Shown here: piece after piece, positions 26,851 to 37,343 of the stretch
How positions within the stretch are numbered: position 1 is the stretch's first letter
Layout: each line of letters begins with the position of its first letter
Origin: Nodosilinea foveolarum
GTDB taxonomy: Bacteria; Cyanobacteriota; Cyanobacteriia; Phormidesmidales; Phormidesmidaceae
Assembly: GCA_003242035.1 (NCBI GenBank)
Contig: QBMC01000002.1
Location: forward strand, 1-64,000
DNA length: 64,000 nt
Direction: 5' to 3'
The notes under the pieces: generated by a model
What the model saw: only the letters and a program-made list of their open reading frames with translations
Database searches by the model: none
Told to the model about the DNA's origin: nothing
Program-made: the position numbers and the translations under genes

Positions 26851-28635
26851 TTAAATCAGTGTCTGCGAAACCACTCGACGCAGCAAGTCAGTCACCTCAG
26901 CCGCCATGAGCGCATCCACATAGCGAGATTCTTCATCTGCATCGCCTAAACCCTGGGCGGCAATGAGGGTAAAGCCCAAAGAATAGTGCTGATAGGCAGC
27001 GGTTGGGTCGCTTGCGCCTTGACGCGGCAGACTGAACTGAACTAGGGCGCAGTAGGTGAGTTCGGTGCGATCGCGTTCATCACTTCGACCAAACCCGCTT
27101 TTCGAAATCACCACAGGCGACTTCACCCAATTGCGCAGTCCTAGTGCTTCTAGCGCCACATCTGCATAGCGAGCGGTATCGGCCCCCATCGCTTTTACCA
27201 AGCTTTTTAGACTGTGCGCCTGGATGTCGGGAATGCGCGATCGCGTGGGCAGTCGCCAGTGCCAGCCAGCCATTGTAATCAACCGGGTCAAATCGTAGGT
27301 AGACACCAAGTTTTGGCCCCACTTTTGCCGCATAGGTGACTTTAGCAACTGTCTCTTCGTAGTCGGATGCCACAGCTCTGGGTTTTCGATAAAGGCCACT
27401 TCGCCATAGCGACCTTGAAAAGCTAGCGACTCATTGCCGGTTAGATCCTGCATCCAACGTTCTAAGCTCTCTGGCGTTTCAAACCGTTTAAACATCGCCG
27501 CTAGTGCGTTGGAAGTGGCTACCCGGTTGTCGTAGGTCATGATACTCCTGGCCAAATTATAAAAGGGGAAGCCGCCCTCTCCGCCCGCCGGACGAATACG
27601 ACAGCGGCCAATTTCCACTTCGGGCGCAATGCGATTTGCCTGAGCAATGGTGTTTAGCAGCGGCACAAATTTAGTGGAACTCCATAGTTGCCTGGGCGCG
27701 ATCGCCTCTCGACCCAGCCACCAGCTTTGCAATCGCCCATCTCGCACCGTGGAAAGACAAACGCAGCCCGAGAGAATATCGGGGGATAGAAAGCCCAGTC
27801 CTGGCTGTATCAGGGGGATATCGCCCCGGTCAGGGTAGGGTAAATAGCTGCCGTTTTGCTGAATAGAAGCGGCTCCTTCTGGGATCTGGAGCCTAACGGC
27901 GTAGTCGGCGATTTGATTTCGGTAGGGCGATCGCTCTATTTTGCGATCCAAAAAGGCAAGCTTCTCTGCATCAAATTCAGACTCTTGATTCAAGAACTGA
28001 GCAAAGACTGCCTGACGATCTTGCGCGGCTGCGATCGCTGGATATTGGCGTTCTAACTCTGCTGAGGGAATCTCTAAAACTCGGCAAAAAAGCGCAGCGA
28101 CTTCACCCCTGGTTATTGCCTGCATAGGCTTTAGTGTCCGAGGCTGGTCGAGCGTGATCAAAACCTTTTGGTCTAAGGCTTGATTGATTGCATCTCTGGC
28201 ATAGTCTGGAATTTCAGCCGCATCTAAAAACTGTTCCGATAAAGCATCAGGTGGCGCATTCTCTGACTCAAACCCAACCGGTTCTGCGCTTTGCCCCGAG
28301 GAAAATCCAGACATCAGCACTAGAATGGCTTGCGCTCTAGAAATGGTTTGTCCAGGGCGAAAGGTGCCGTTGTCGTAGCCGCTAAATAGGCCGCGATCGC
28401 TGGCCCAGGCGATCGCCTCACTCGCCCAATATTCAGCCTTGACATCGGTAAACTGAGTCGCGGATTGTTGGGGCAACAAATCGGGAAATACGCGCTGCAT
28501 GAGCGCCGCAAACTCAGCGCGAGAAACGGTTGCCAGCGGGCGAAAAGTGCCATTGGGATAGCCGTTGATTAGCTTTCGACGGGCCAGCGCCACAATGCAC
28601 CCACTGGCCCAATGATGGCCAATATCAGAAAACAC
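26851..28635 (-). CDS. SLH-domain protein fused to a serine hydrolase (class A beta-lactamase/PBP-like) domain
   Basis: N-terminal SLH motifs (FSDIGHHWASGCIVALARRKLINGYPNGTFRP; FTDVKAEYWASEAIAWASDRGLFSGYDNGTFRPG); C-terminal SxxK (SSTKF), SxN-like (ATSNA) and KSG (ISKSGFG) motifs in order. Confidence 0.7.
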   Translation of the reverse strand: MFSDIGHHWASGCIVALARRKLINGYPNGTFRPLATVSRAEFAALMQRVFPDLLPQQSATQFTDVKAEYWASEAIAWASDRGLFSGYDNGTFRPGQTISRAQAILVLMSGFSSGQSAEPVGFESENAPPDALSEQFLDAAEIPDYARDAINQALDQKVLITLDQPRTLKPMQAITRGEVAALFCRVLEIPSAELERQYPAIAAAQDRQAVFAQFLNQESEFDAEKLAFLDRKIERSPYRNQIADYAVRLQIPEGAASIQQNGSYLPYPDRGDIPLIQPGLGFLSPDILSGCVCLSTVRDGRLQSWWLGREAIAPRQLWSSTKFVPLLNTIAQANRIAPEVEIGRCRIRPAGGEGGFPFYNLARSIMTYDNRVATSNALAAMFKRFETPESLERWMQDLTGNESLAFQGRYGEVAFIENPELWHPTTKRQLLKSPMRQKWGQNLVSTYDLTRLITMAGWHWRLPTRSRIPDIQAHSLKSLVKAMGADTARYADVALEALGLRNWVKSPVVISKSGFGRSDERDRTELTYCALVQFSLPRQGASDPTAAYQHYSLGFTLIAAQGLGDADEESRYVDALMAAEVTDLLRRVVSQTLI

Positions 28636-28863
28636 GCTCTTTTCCTCTTGTCAAAGATTTTCTCTACAGACGCCAATATCCATCAAGGTAATTTGCTTAC
28701 TTAACAAATAGCCTCGCAGATGAAACGTCCATTTACAGATGCTTTCCCTATTCGTCCGTCTGTTATTGAATCATGCTTACGATTAGTTTCGCCTTTTCTA
28801 TGCCTGAAGCCGAAAATTTAGCTTACGCTCGAAGAACATGCCCACTCGCAACCGTCTCAATTT

Positions 28864-31428
28864 ATGACTCAGCTTGCACCTTCTCGCCAGCCAAATCCTC
28901 AAGGCGCTACGCCTCAAGATACTGATTCTGCGGCGCTCGCTCCCCCTACTGTCTCACCCCCTCAAACGGCGGTACTTGATGTAGAAGGCATGATGTGCGC
29001 GGGCTGCGTGAGCACCGTAGAAAAGAAACTGTTGCAGTGTGAGGGCGTGGTGGCGGCGACGGTTAATTTAGTCACCGAGATCGCCGCGATAGAATATGCA
29101 GACGAGGCTGATCCTAAGGCGATCGCGCAAACCTTGACCGACGCAGGCTACCCCAGCAAACTTCGCGAAACGCAAAACACAACTGCCCTCAGCGCCGAAA
29201 CAGACTGGCTCGCTCGCAAAGAAAATGAGCAAAAGAACCAGCGTCAACAGCTCATCGTTGCCGGTGGGCTGCTCGCGCTTTCAGTCATTGGCCACCTTCA
29301 GCATATAGAAGCGCTGAGCCGGTGGACTCAGGTGTGGCAGCAAATTCCGGTCTTGAACACGCTGTGGTTTCACGGCGCGTTGGCTACGCTAGTGCTGCTT
29401 TTTCCAGCTCGACAAATCCTCGTTGAGGGCTTTCAGGGGGCGCGTCGCGGCTCTCCGAATATGAACACGCTAGTTAGCCTGGGAGCTTTGAGTGCTTACA
29501 CAACTAGCTTGACCGCGCTAATTTTTCCACAGCTCGGCTGGGAGTGCTTTTTCGATGAGCCGGTGATGCTGCTGAGCTTCATTTTGCTAGGCCGTACCCT
29601 GGAGCAAAGAGCGCGGTTTCAGGCGGCGGGTTCACTGCGATCGCTCATTGCCCTTCAGCCCACCCTGGCCAGACTCATCCCCAATCCTGAAAAAACTGAC
29701 CAAAGTGTCAGCCAGCCTACTCCGGCAGGCGTTCAAGTTCCTGCCGCTCAAGTTCAGGTCGGCGAATGGCTGCGCGTATTGCCCGGAGAGAAGGTGCCGG
29801 TCGATGGCGTCATCACCGATGGCAAAACCACGGTCGATGAATCCATGCTCACGGGCGAATCTATGGCGGTGGCCAAGCAGCCGGGTGATGAGGTGGTGGC
29901 CGGGAGCCTAAATCAGTCTGGGGCGATCTCGCTACAGGTCTCGCGAACAGGGGCAGATACTACCTTGGGCCAGATGATCCAGCTAGTCGAAACCGCACAA
30001 ACGCGCAAAGCGCCGATTCAGGGACTGGCCGACTCACTTTCGGGCTACTTCACCTATGGCGTACTCACCTGCGCCGCGCTGACCTTTTGCTTCTGGTATT
30101 TCTGGGGCTATCAAATCTGGCCCGACTTGCTATCAGCCGTGATGGAGCGATCGCACCATATGGCTCATTCGCCCCAGACCTCCACAATGCCCGACATGGC
30201 GATCGCGAGTGCTGGGCGGCTGTTATTCAGTCTGAAGTTGGCGATCGCCGTATTGGTAGTGGCCTGTCCCTGCGCCCTGGGGCTAGCCACACCCACCGCG
30301 ATTCTAGTTGGCTCCGGCATCGGCGCTCAAAACGGTTTGCTGATTCGCGGCGGCGATATTCTAGAGGCCACACATGGTTTAGATACGATTGTTTTCGATA
30401 AAACCGGCACGCTGACGACGGGACAACCCCAGCTAACAGACTGCTTGCCGGTAAATAAGTCAGTAGAAAAGTCAGCCGACGTCGAATGCCAGCCATTCAC
30501 GCTGAGTTCAGACGAGCTGCTACAAATAGCGGCTACGGTCGAGAGCGGCACTCGTCACCCGGTTGGCAACGCCATTGAAAGAGCCGCTAGAGAGCAAGCA
30601 CTCTCCTTACTCCCCGCCCAAAATTTTACAACGGAGGCCGGTTTTGGCATTGCCGCCGAAGTTGAGTTGACTCAATTACCGCACCAGACGCCAACTCGCT
30701 TTGAGAAACAACATCGCGTTTGTGTCGGAAATGCAGCCTGGATGAACCAGAATGACTGCCAGATTGATCAGTCCTTACAGCGTGAAGCTAATACCTTAGA
30801 AAAGGCGGGCAAAACTGTAGTTTTCATTGCGGTTGGCAGTCAGCTAGTGGGCCTTATTGGAGTCGCCGATCAGCTCAGACCAGACGCGGTGCAAACTGTG
30901 AAAGATTTGCGATCGCTCGGACTAGCAGTGCAAATTTTAAGTGGAGATAGTATAGCGGCGGCTCAGGCGATCGCCCAACCGCTAAACCTAGCGCCAGAGC
31001 AAATCAAAGCAGAGATTACGCCACAGGGAAAATTGAAGGCGATTGCTCAACTGCAAAAAGCCGGTCACAAAGTGGGTCTAGTAGGCGATGGCATCAACGA
31101 TGCCCCGGCGCTGGCTCAAGCTGACGTGGGCATTGCGCTCGGTTCTGGCACCGAAGTAGCGATGGAAACCGCCGACATCGTACTGATGACCGACCAGCTC
31201 TCAAACGTGATCTCGGCCCTTCGACTCAGCCGCGCTACTTTTAATAAAATCCGACAAAACCTAGCTTGGGCCTTCACCTACAATCTCATCTGCATTCCGC
31301 TCGCTGCCGGAGCCTTTCTGCCCACCTTTGGCCTTTCGCTCAATCCAGGGTTTGCCGGAGGACTCATGGCCCTCAGCTCAGTCATCGTTGTGGTCAACTC
31401 ACTGTTGCTCAAAGCGCAAAAGATATAA
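28864..31428 (+). CDS. Copper-translocating P1B-type ATPase (CtaA-like)
   Basis: Heavy-metal domain GMMCAGCVSTVEKKL, CPC in VVACPCALGLATPTA, DKTGTLT, GDGINDAPALAQADVG. Confidence 0.9.
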   Translation: MTQLAPSRQPNPQGATPQDTDSAALAPPTVSPPQTAVLDVEGMMCAGCVSTVEKKLLQCEGVVAATVNLVTEIAAIEYADEADPKAIAQTLTDAGYPSKLRETQNTTALSAETDWLARKENEQKNQRQQLIVAGGLLALSVIGHLQHIEALSRWTQVWQQIPVLNTLWFHGALATLVLLFPARQILVEGFQGARRGSPNMNTLVSLGALSAYTTSLTALIFPQLGWECFFDEPVMLLSFILLGRTLEQRARFQAAGSLRSLIALQPTLARLIPNPEKTDQSVSQPTPAGVQVPAAQVQVGEWLRVLPGEKVPVDGVITDGKTTVDESMLTGESMAVAKQPGDEVVAGSLNQSGAISLQVSRTGADTTLGQMIQLVETAQTRKAPIQGLADSLSGYFTYGVLTCAALTFCFWYFWGYQIWPDLLSAVMERSHHMAHSPQTSTMPDMAIASAGRLLFSLKLAIAVLVVACPCALGLATPTAILVGSGIGAQNGLLIRGGDILEATHGLDTIVFDKTGTLTTGQPQLTDCLPVNKSVEKSADVECQPFTLSSDELLQIAATVESGTRHPVGNAIERAAREQALSLLPAQNFTTEAGFGIAAEVELTQLPHQTPTRFEKQHRVCVGNAAWMNQNDCQIDQSLQREANTLEKAGKTVVFIAVGSQLVGLIGVADQLRPDAVQTVKDLRSLGLAVQILSGDSIAAAQAIAQPLNLAPEQIKAEITPQGKLKAIAQLQKAGHKVGLVGDGINDAPALAQADVGIALGSGTEVAMETADIVLMTDQLSNVISALRLSRATFNKIRQNLAWAFTYNLICIPLAAGAFLPTFGLSLNPGFAGGLMALSSVIVVVNSLLLKAQKI

Positions 31429-31473
31429 GTAAAAAATGGCCATCGAAAAGCTATGAGTACAAAGGTTACAGGC

Positions 31474-31512
31474 AAAAAAAGCTCGACTGTATCTTCTTCG
31501 ATACGGTCGAGC
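31474..31512 (-). terminator. Rho-independent terminator for the minus-strand Crp-family gene
   Basis: Minus strand GCTCGACCGTATC-GAAGAA-GATACAGTCGAGC followed by TTTTTTT. Confidence 0.85.
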
Positions 31513-31551
31513 GACCTGTCTTCTGAACATCATTTTTTCATTTGTATCTGC

Positions 31552-32298
31552 TTACCCTTCTTTTTGCCACTCAGAGCCATGAGGGATACAAATCAGGTTG
31601 TCGCCGTAGCTCTGAATCATACCGCCGTGGCGCAGCTTGCCCATCAGCCGAGTCACCGTAACCCGAGTAGAGCCAATCGCGCTACCAATTTGCGCATGGG
31701 TTAGCGGGAAAGGCAGGTAGTAGCCTTGCTCGCAGGGTTCGCCATGCTCATCAATCAGCAAGGTTAAAAACCCGAGTAGCCGATCAATCGTGCGACGCTG
31801 ACCCAGGGTGCTCAGCCACAGCAGCTTACGCTGGTGCTGACGACGAAAAGCATCCAAGACTTCTTTTTGAAAGTGAGGCCAAGTGTCTAAGTCATTCCAG
31901 TAAAGCCAGATCACGGTGGTCTGGTCTACGTGGGCGAAGCTTTGCAGCGTGAAGGGAGGCTGGGCCACCACTTCGAAGGGCTGACCAGCGCCGACAAACC
32001 CTAGAAAGGCTTCTTCGGCCGCCACCAGGGGCATTCGCGAAACGCTGTTTTTCTTTCGCATAGTGGCGCTAACTTGAGCGTTGCCCAGCAGACGAACCGA
32101 TCCTTTCTGAACGAGATAAAGCAATCCAGGTCTTGCTGGAATCTTTTCGTCTTTGTTAAAAGTGCGGCAGCGATAATGCTCACTTGCCCAATCAGAAATA
32201 CGTTGCCACGCTAAAAAGGGGCGCGCATTATCTGGTTGAGAAGAAGAAGGCATATTGTCAAGATTGGAGTTGAACTTATTAGCAGTAGATAGTGTCAT
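31552..32298 (-). CDS. Crp/Fnr-family transcriptional regulator, NtcA-like HTH
   Basis: cNMP-binding-like N-terminus and [28 protein letters not shown]. Confidence 0.8.
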   Translation of the reverse strand: MTLSTANKFNSNLDNMPSSSQPDNARPFLAWQRISDWASEHYRCRTFNKDEKIPARPGLLYLVQKGSVRLLGNAQVSATMRKKNSVSRMPLVAAEEAFLGFVGAGQPFEVVAQPPFTLQSFAHVDQTTVIWLYWNDLDTWPHFQKEVLDAFRRQHQRKLLWLSTLGQRRTIDRLLGFLTLLIDEHGEPCEQGYYLPFPLTHAQIGSAIGSTRVTVTRLMGKLRHGGMIQSYGDNLICIPHGSEWQKEG

Positions 32299-32712
32299 CT
32301 AACGTATATGAATAATGGCATAGGTCTTGAGCATAAAAACGGACAAAGCACTTGATCGGATATGACTGATCCGTATTTACACGGAGAGCCTTCAACGAAT
32401 CGTTCCCCGCATGTGGGGGGCTTCTTTACGAGTCTTTTGTACAGATCGAGGTAGAAGGGGCCTTCCCCTCCGGGCGATTGCACATTTCCTTAAGGTTTCC
32501 ACACTAGACCAGCAGACGCAGTGGCAAGGTGGAATTTAAGACGAATCTGTAAGTAAGATTAATATAAATTGTTGGGTTTTGTATGATGAAATTACCTTCT
32601 TTACATCTACTTCAGCATTTACTAGGAAAGTCCATACAGAATTAGTCGGCGTTCACCGTAAATTCCCGGATAGATCCTTTGCTAACTATTATTTTAAAGT
32701 GCGATCGCCCCC

Positions 32713-33705
32713 GTGGAAATCCTGTCATTAAAGAGTGTCTTACTTTATCAATTAGGTAAGGCTTTAGTATGTGACTCCGACGCGAATGTAATTTGCTTTA
32801 CAGACTTTTTACGAAAACTAGGAAAAAGCGCTAGCAATGCTCGCTCAGTCGCCAGCAAAGAAATACTTGACTGGCGAGAAATACCCCTTACAAAGAAACA
32901 GCAGACGCCGCAAATTTTGTACGTTTCTCCACTGCCGCAAACGCTAGTTGCATTTGGCCAAGCTATCGCGGGGGCAGACCCTTCAGCCCCCATGCAGGCA
33001 ATCGCTAATAGATTAAATCAGTCCCACTCCAACTTAGAGTTAAACCGGACAAATGAACAGACACTCTGCTTAGATCAAACGCTTTCTATAGAAGCTCAAT
33101 TGTGGCTTGAGTTTAAGATAGAAACTCAAAGACCCGGCTGGATCGCATTTTGCCTGAGCGAAAAAGGCATTGATCGGTGGCTACAGCATCTACAAACACA
33201 GCCGCTTTCCACTTCCAAACCAAGCGCCATAGCGCAAAGCGCCCAACCTTTGATGGCCCCGCCAGCAGCAATAGACCTCCCTATCGTTGAGATGCTTTGG
33301 CAAGCGCAATACACATACGCCTGCTGCGCTCGCCTCTTAGAAAGAGAGCACACCGACAAACACCGTCTTTCTGCGCCAAATTCTCAGCGCCAGCGGCAAC
33401 GTCATGCTGCCGAGCGATCGCTCGTTCACAATTTAGTAGATACGGCAGACAGTCTGTTTTGGATTCCTTATCGGTGGCCAACTCAGCAATATCTATTACT
33501 TCTAAAGCGTGTAATGCCGCTCTGCCAATCCTTTGAGCGTTTTTACAGCGTCCGTTTGTGCGAGTCAGAGGGGCCTTACGCAGCTTTGAACTCGCAAGCG
33601 GTGGCCGAGCGATCGCTACAGTGGAGCCTAGTAAGCGCCACTAAAAACATCCTGAAAGTACTGCTGGAAGTACATTTAGGCGAATCGGCACCTGAACAAC
33701 TATAG
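32713..33705 (+). CDS. DALR anticodon-binding-like domain protein without a synthetase catalytic domain
   Basis: C-terminus ...RLLEREHTDKH...LVHNLVDTADSLFWIP...FERFYSVRLCESEG...RSLQWSLVSATKNILKVLLEVHLGESAPEQL resembles the ArgRS C-terminal DALR fold. Confidence 0.55.
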   Translation: MEILSLKSVLLYQLGKALVCDSDANVICFTDFLRKLGKSASNARSVASKEILDWREIPLTKKQQTPQILYVSPLPQTLVAFGQAIAGADPSAPMQAIANRLNQSHSNLELNRTNEQTLCLDQTLSIEAQLWLEFKIETQRPGWIAFCLSEKGIDRWLQHLQTQPLSTSKPSAIAQSAQPLMAPPAAIDLPIVEMLWQAQYTYACCARLLEREHTDKHRLSAPNSQRQRQRHAAERSLVHNLVDTADSLFWIPYRWPTQQYLLLLKRVMPLCQSFERFYSVRLCESEGPYAALNSQAVAERSLQWSLVSATKNILKVLLEVHLGESAPEQL

Positions 33706-33817
33706 GTCTTAGCAGGCGCGAGACCCCCTAATATGTGCCAATGCAGCAGATGTCCACTCAAGATGACAAAGTTAGAACTATCCCCTATATTGATGGAGTG
33801 TGAGGAGCGAACCAGTA

Positions 33818-33856
33818 AAGGCACCGAGACGAAACACGGCCAGTCGTCGGTGCCTT
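33818..33856 (+). terminator. Rho-independent terminator
   Basis: AGGCACCGAGACG...CGTCGGTGCCT followed by TTTCT. Confidence 0.7.
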
Positions 33857-34061
33857 TTCTGTTTTCAGGTTTTCCTGTTCCAGTATTCTCCGTTTCAACT
33901 TACCAACTGTTAGCTATCCACTACTGAGTTATTTAGTCTTGCGCCGCCACAAACCGCAGACTGATCGGAAGTATCGTTTTAGGCTATAAGACTACAGGCT
34001 AAAGAATTCTAGACGCCAGATCATAAGGTCAAATTGACTGCTTCGTGATAGCCTATGCGCT

Positions 34062-34991
34062 ATGAATTCAAGCGGACATCAGCGGCGCATCAGCTATCGT
34101 CTACTGCTCATGATATTGTGGGCAACTCTTTTGCTATTTGCCGTAGAGCTAACGGCAGGCTGGATCAGCCATTCGCTATGCCTGCTAGCAGAGTCGCTGC
34201 ATACCTTAATCGACGTTTTTAGCACGCTCTTTGGGCTGGTGGCTGTGGCCTCGCCGCAAAGAACACTTGGCAAAGAAATTTGGGGTCACGGTCGGACAGA
34301 AGTGGCCGGGGCCTTGGGGCTATCAGCCGTTCTGGGCTTTGCTGGCATTTCTCTCATCATTCTGGCAGTGAGTCAGTTTGAAACTCTATTGCAAACGAGC
34401 CGAGGGGCTTTTTCGGTGACGGTGATGCCTGCTTTGGTGGTGCTCATCAGCGGGATGGTCGCTTTGATGCTAGGCGCGGTTATGCTGGCCGCCCATCAGA
34501 CCAGCCGAAGCGCACGGCCCATCGGATCGCTGGCGCTGAAGCTCAACACCCGACATATTTTGCGGGATGCTTGGCTAACGGGACTGGTGTTACTCGGACT
34601 CGTGGCGGTCGCCAGAGGTCACCGTTGGGTCGATCCGGCGCTAACGTTGTTGCTAGTAGCGAGTTTGGTCGGCAGCCTTTGGCAAATGCTACAGGGCCAG
34701 CTACCGATGCTGCTAAGACCTACCGCGATCGCTCCCGAAGCCATCTCTCAAATTGCCTGCCAGGTGGAAGGCGTTATTCGCTGCACCCGCATTCTTTCGC
34801 GGGGGATGGTGGGCCGTCAGGTTTGGATAGAGCTGCATTTGGCCCTACATCCAGAGTTTATGGTAATTGCCAATACGATTGGCGAGCGAGTGGAGAAGTC
34901 GCTTCGCGAGCATTACGGCCCTGTACGTGCTCAAATCTGGCTCGACCAAAGCTACGCTAGGGCAATGCCAGAAGCTTCTACAGAGCACTAG
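34062..34991 (+). CDS. Cation diffusion facilitator family transporter
   Basis: ELTAGWISHSLCLLAESLHTLIDVFSTLFGL...; C-terminal regulatory-like domain. Confidence 0.8.
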   Translation: MNSSGHQRRISYRLLLMILWATLLLFAVELTAGWISHSLCLLAESLHTLIDVFSTLFGLVAVASPQRTLGKEIWGHGRTEVAGALGLSAVLGFAGISLIILAVSQFETLLQTSRGAFSVTVMPALVVLISGMVALMLGAVMLAAHQTSRSARPIGSLALKLNTRHILRDAWLTGLVLLGLVAVARGHRWVDPALTLLLVASLVGSLWQMLQGQLPMLLRPTAIAPEAISQIACQVEGVIRCTRILSRGMVGRQVWIELHLALHPEFMVIANTIGERVEKSLREHYGPVRAQIWLDQSYARAMPEASTEH

Positions 34992-35626
34992 CGACATTCA
35001 GACCCCATTGGCCCCAAATAGCGAATGAGATAGGGCGAGAAAACTTCATAGATTAAGGTCAGCGGCTCGCCATGATGCCAAAAGAGGTAATGCCGTCCCC
35101 AGAAAGGCCCTTTTTGCTCAAACGCGGCTTCTAGCTCCGCCGACTCGCCAAAGTAAATGCCTTGAATATCGCGATATAGCTCAGTGCGCAACTTTGCCAA
35201 ACTCGCCCAAATTGGCAGCTCGCGGTTCTCCAAGTACTCATCTACATGGCTCGCTTCCCACCAGGAAGTAGCATAGGCTAGCCGCTGTCCCGACGCTGTT
35301 CGAAGCCAAACCTGTCGTCGCAAATGCGGGCCAGGCACCTGATCTATATGTCTAGGGGCGGCATCGCCTGCATTACCAACCGGCGACATATCGATCACGT
35401 CTACCTCAGTTGGCTCTCTAGTCAATAGCTGTAGGTGTCGGGTCGGCGAGCCATCTCCGAGCATCAAAATTTGCCAAGCCGGAGAAAGCTGATCGTGGGG
35501 AAGACCCTGCTTTACAACGTCGCGATCGCCCTGCCATAGCGGACGCAAACAGTGCCAGCTCGTCTGCTCAGCAGAACGACTCGTTGGGAAGGCAGCGGCA
35601 CGGGCCGGAAGGTTAACTGCACTCAC
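34988..35626 (-). CDS. Cyanobacterial-type chorismate lyase family protein
   Basis: LRRQVWLRTASGQRLAYATSWWEASHVDEYLENRELPIWASLAKLRTELYRDIQGIYFG. Confidence 0.65.
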   Translation of the reverse strand: MSAVNLPARAAAFPTSRSAEQTSWHCLRPLWQGDRDVVKQGLPHDQLSPAWQILMLGDGSPTRHLQLLTREPTEVDVIDMSPVGNAGDAAPRHIDQVPGPHLRRQVWLRTASGQRLAYATSWWEASHVDEYLENRELPIWASLAKLRTELYRDIQGIYFGESAELEAAFEQKGPFWGRHYLFWHHGEPLTLIYEVFSPYLIRYLGPMGSECR

Positions 35627-35685
35627 AGATAATATTCACAAAAGTTTACTTCTCCAGTCCATCATAACGAAGTAGGAGAAGGTTA

Positions 35686-35767
35686 TGCGGATGGCGAGAC
35701 TCGAACTCGCAAGGCGTGAGCCACACGCCCCTCAAGCGTGCGTGTCTACCAATTCCACCACATCCGC
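35686..35767 (-). tRNA. tRNA-Leu (GAG)
   Basis: GCGGATGTGGTGGAATTGGTAGACACGCACGCTTGAGGGGCGTG...GCGAGTTCGAGTCTCGCCATCCGCA: acceptor and T arms pair, long variable arm, anticodon loop TTGAGGG. Confidence 0.95.
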
Positions 35768-35966
35768 AGATATATTCGACGCATCCAAAAAGAGGGGAAG
35801 ACGCATCGGCTTTTAACAATAAAGCATAATGCGCCGCTTTCGACGAGCTTTTTTTAAATCGGCTCACCGTATCCCACCGCCCTCTGAAGGTATCAGCGAG
35901 TCAGAAGAAGGCTGCGTGATACGATCATCTTCTTAAATGACTCAGCGAAAAAATGCTGGCTGCCTG

Positions 35967-37310
35967 ATGAGCTTTTCTAAAATTTTGATTGCCAATCGCG
36001 GTGAGATTGCCCTGCGGATTATTCGAACCTGCGAAGAGATGGGGATCGCGACGGTGGCCGTGCACTCTACCGTAGACCGCAGCGCCCTACATGTGCAGCT
36101 AGCCGACGAAGCCGTCTGTATCGGCGAAGCTCCCAGCAGCAAAAGCTACCTCAATATTCCAAATATCATTGCCGCTGCGCTCACTAGAGGCGCCAGCGCG
36201 ATTCATCCTGGCTACGGGTTTTTAGCTGAAAACGCTCGCTTCGCTGAAATCTGCGCCGACCATAACCTCACGTTCATTGGCCCCACGCCCCATGCCATGC
36301 GCTCGATGGGAGACAAATCGACCGCCAAAGCCACCATGCAAGCGGCCAACGTGCCGACCGTTCCTGGCAGCAAAGGACTGTTGGAGAACGCTAAAGAGGC
36401 GGCGATCTTGGCAGAGGAAATGGGCTACCCGGTGATTGTCAAAGCGACGGCGGGCGGGGGTGGACGCGGGATGCGAATGGTGAAAGAACCCGGCGAGATG
36501 GAGAAAATGTTTCTGGCAGCGCAGGGGGAAGCCGAGGCATCATTTGGTAATCCAGGAGTCTATTTAGAGAAGTTTGTTGAGAACCCGCGCCATATAGAAT
36601 TTCAAATTTTGGCAGATGGGCATGGCAACGTGGTGCACTTAGGAGAGCGTGACTGTTCTATTCAAAGGCGACACCAAAAGCTGCTCGAAGAAGCCCCTAG
36701 CGCGGTGCTAGACGCTGAGCTGCGCCGCAAAATGGGAGAGGCGGCGGTTAGAGCTGCCCAGTCTATTAACTATGTTGGCGCAGGCACCGTCGAGTTTTTG
36801 GTTGATGGCGACGGCGACTTCTATTTTATGGAGATGAATACGCGCATTCAGGTGGAGCATCCGGTGACGGAGATGATCACGGGTGTGGATCTAATTGCAG
36901 AGCAAATTCGAGCGGCGCAGGGCGATCGCCTCTCATTCACTCAAGACGACATTGTGCTGCGCGGCCATGCCATCGAATGTCGCATCAACGCCGAAGATCC
37001 CGACCACAACTTTAGGCCCAGTCCAGGGCGCATCAGCGGCTACTTAGCCCCCGGCGGTCTGGGTGTACGCATGGACTCGCATGTCTACACCGACTACGAA
37101 ATTCCGCCCTACTACGACTCGCTCATTGGCAAACTCATTGTCTGGGGGCCGAATCGGGCCACCGCTATTCGCCGGATGCGACGAGCGCTCAGAGAATGTG
37201 CCATTACAGGCGTACCTACCACCATCGGCTTTCACCAAAAGGTGCTAGATCATCCGAAGTTTTTGGCCGGAGAAGTCTATACCAACTTTGTGGCGATGAT
37301 GATGGAATAG
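35967..37310 (+). CDS. accC: Acetyl-CoA carboxylase, biotin carboxylase subunit
   Basis: [55 protein letters not shown]; start placed at MSFSK (longer ORF from 35937). Confidence 0.95.
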   Translation: MSFSKILIANRGEIALRIIRTCEEMGIATVAVHSTVDRSALHVQLADEAVCIGEAPSSKSYLNIPNIIAAALTRGASAIHPGYGFLAENARFAEICADHNLTFIGPTPHAMRSMGDKSTAKATMQAANVPTVPGSKGLLENAKEAAILAEEMGYPVIVKATAGGGGRGMRMVKEPGEMEKMFLAAQGEAEASFGNPGVYLEKFVENPRHIEFQILADGHGNVVHLGERDCSIQRRHQKLLEEAPSAVLDAELRRKMGEAAVRAAQSINYVGAGTVEFLVDGDGDFYFMEMNTRIQVEHPVTEMITGVDLIAEQIRAAQGDRLSFTQDDIVLRGHAIECRINAEDPDHNFRPSPGRISGYLAPGGLGVRMDSHVYTDYEIPPYYDSLIGKLIVWGPNRATAIRRMRRALRECAITGVPTTIGFHQKVLDHPKFLAGEVYTNFVAMMME

Positions 37311-37343
37311 GGCAATCGCAGATTAACGCCTGAGGAGTAACGC

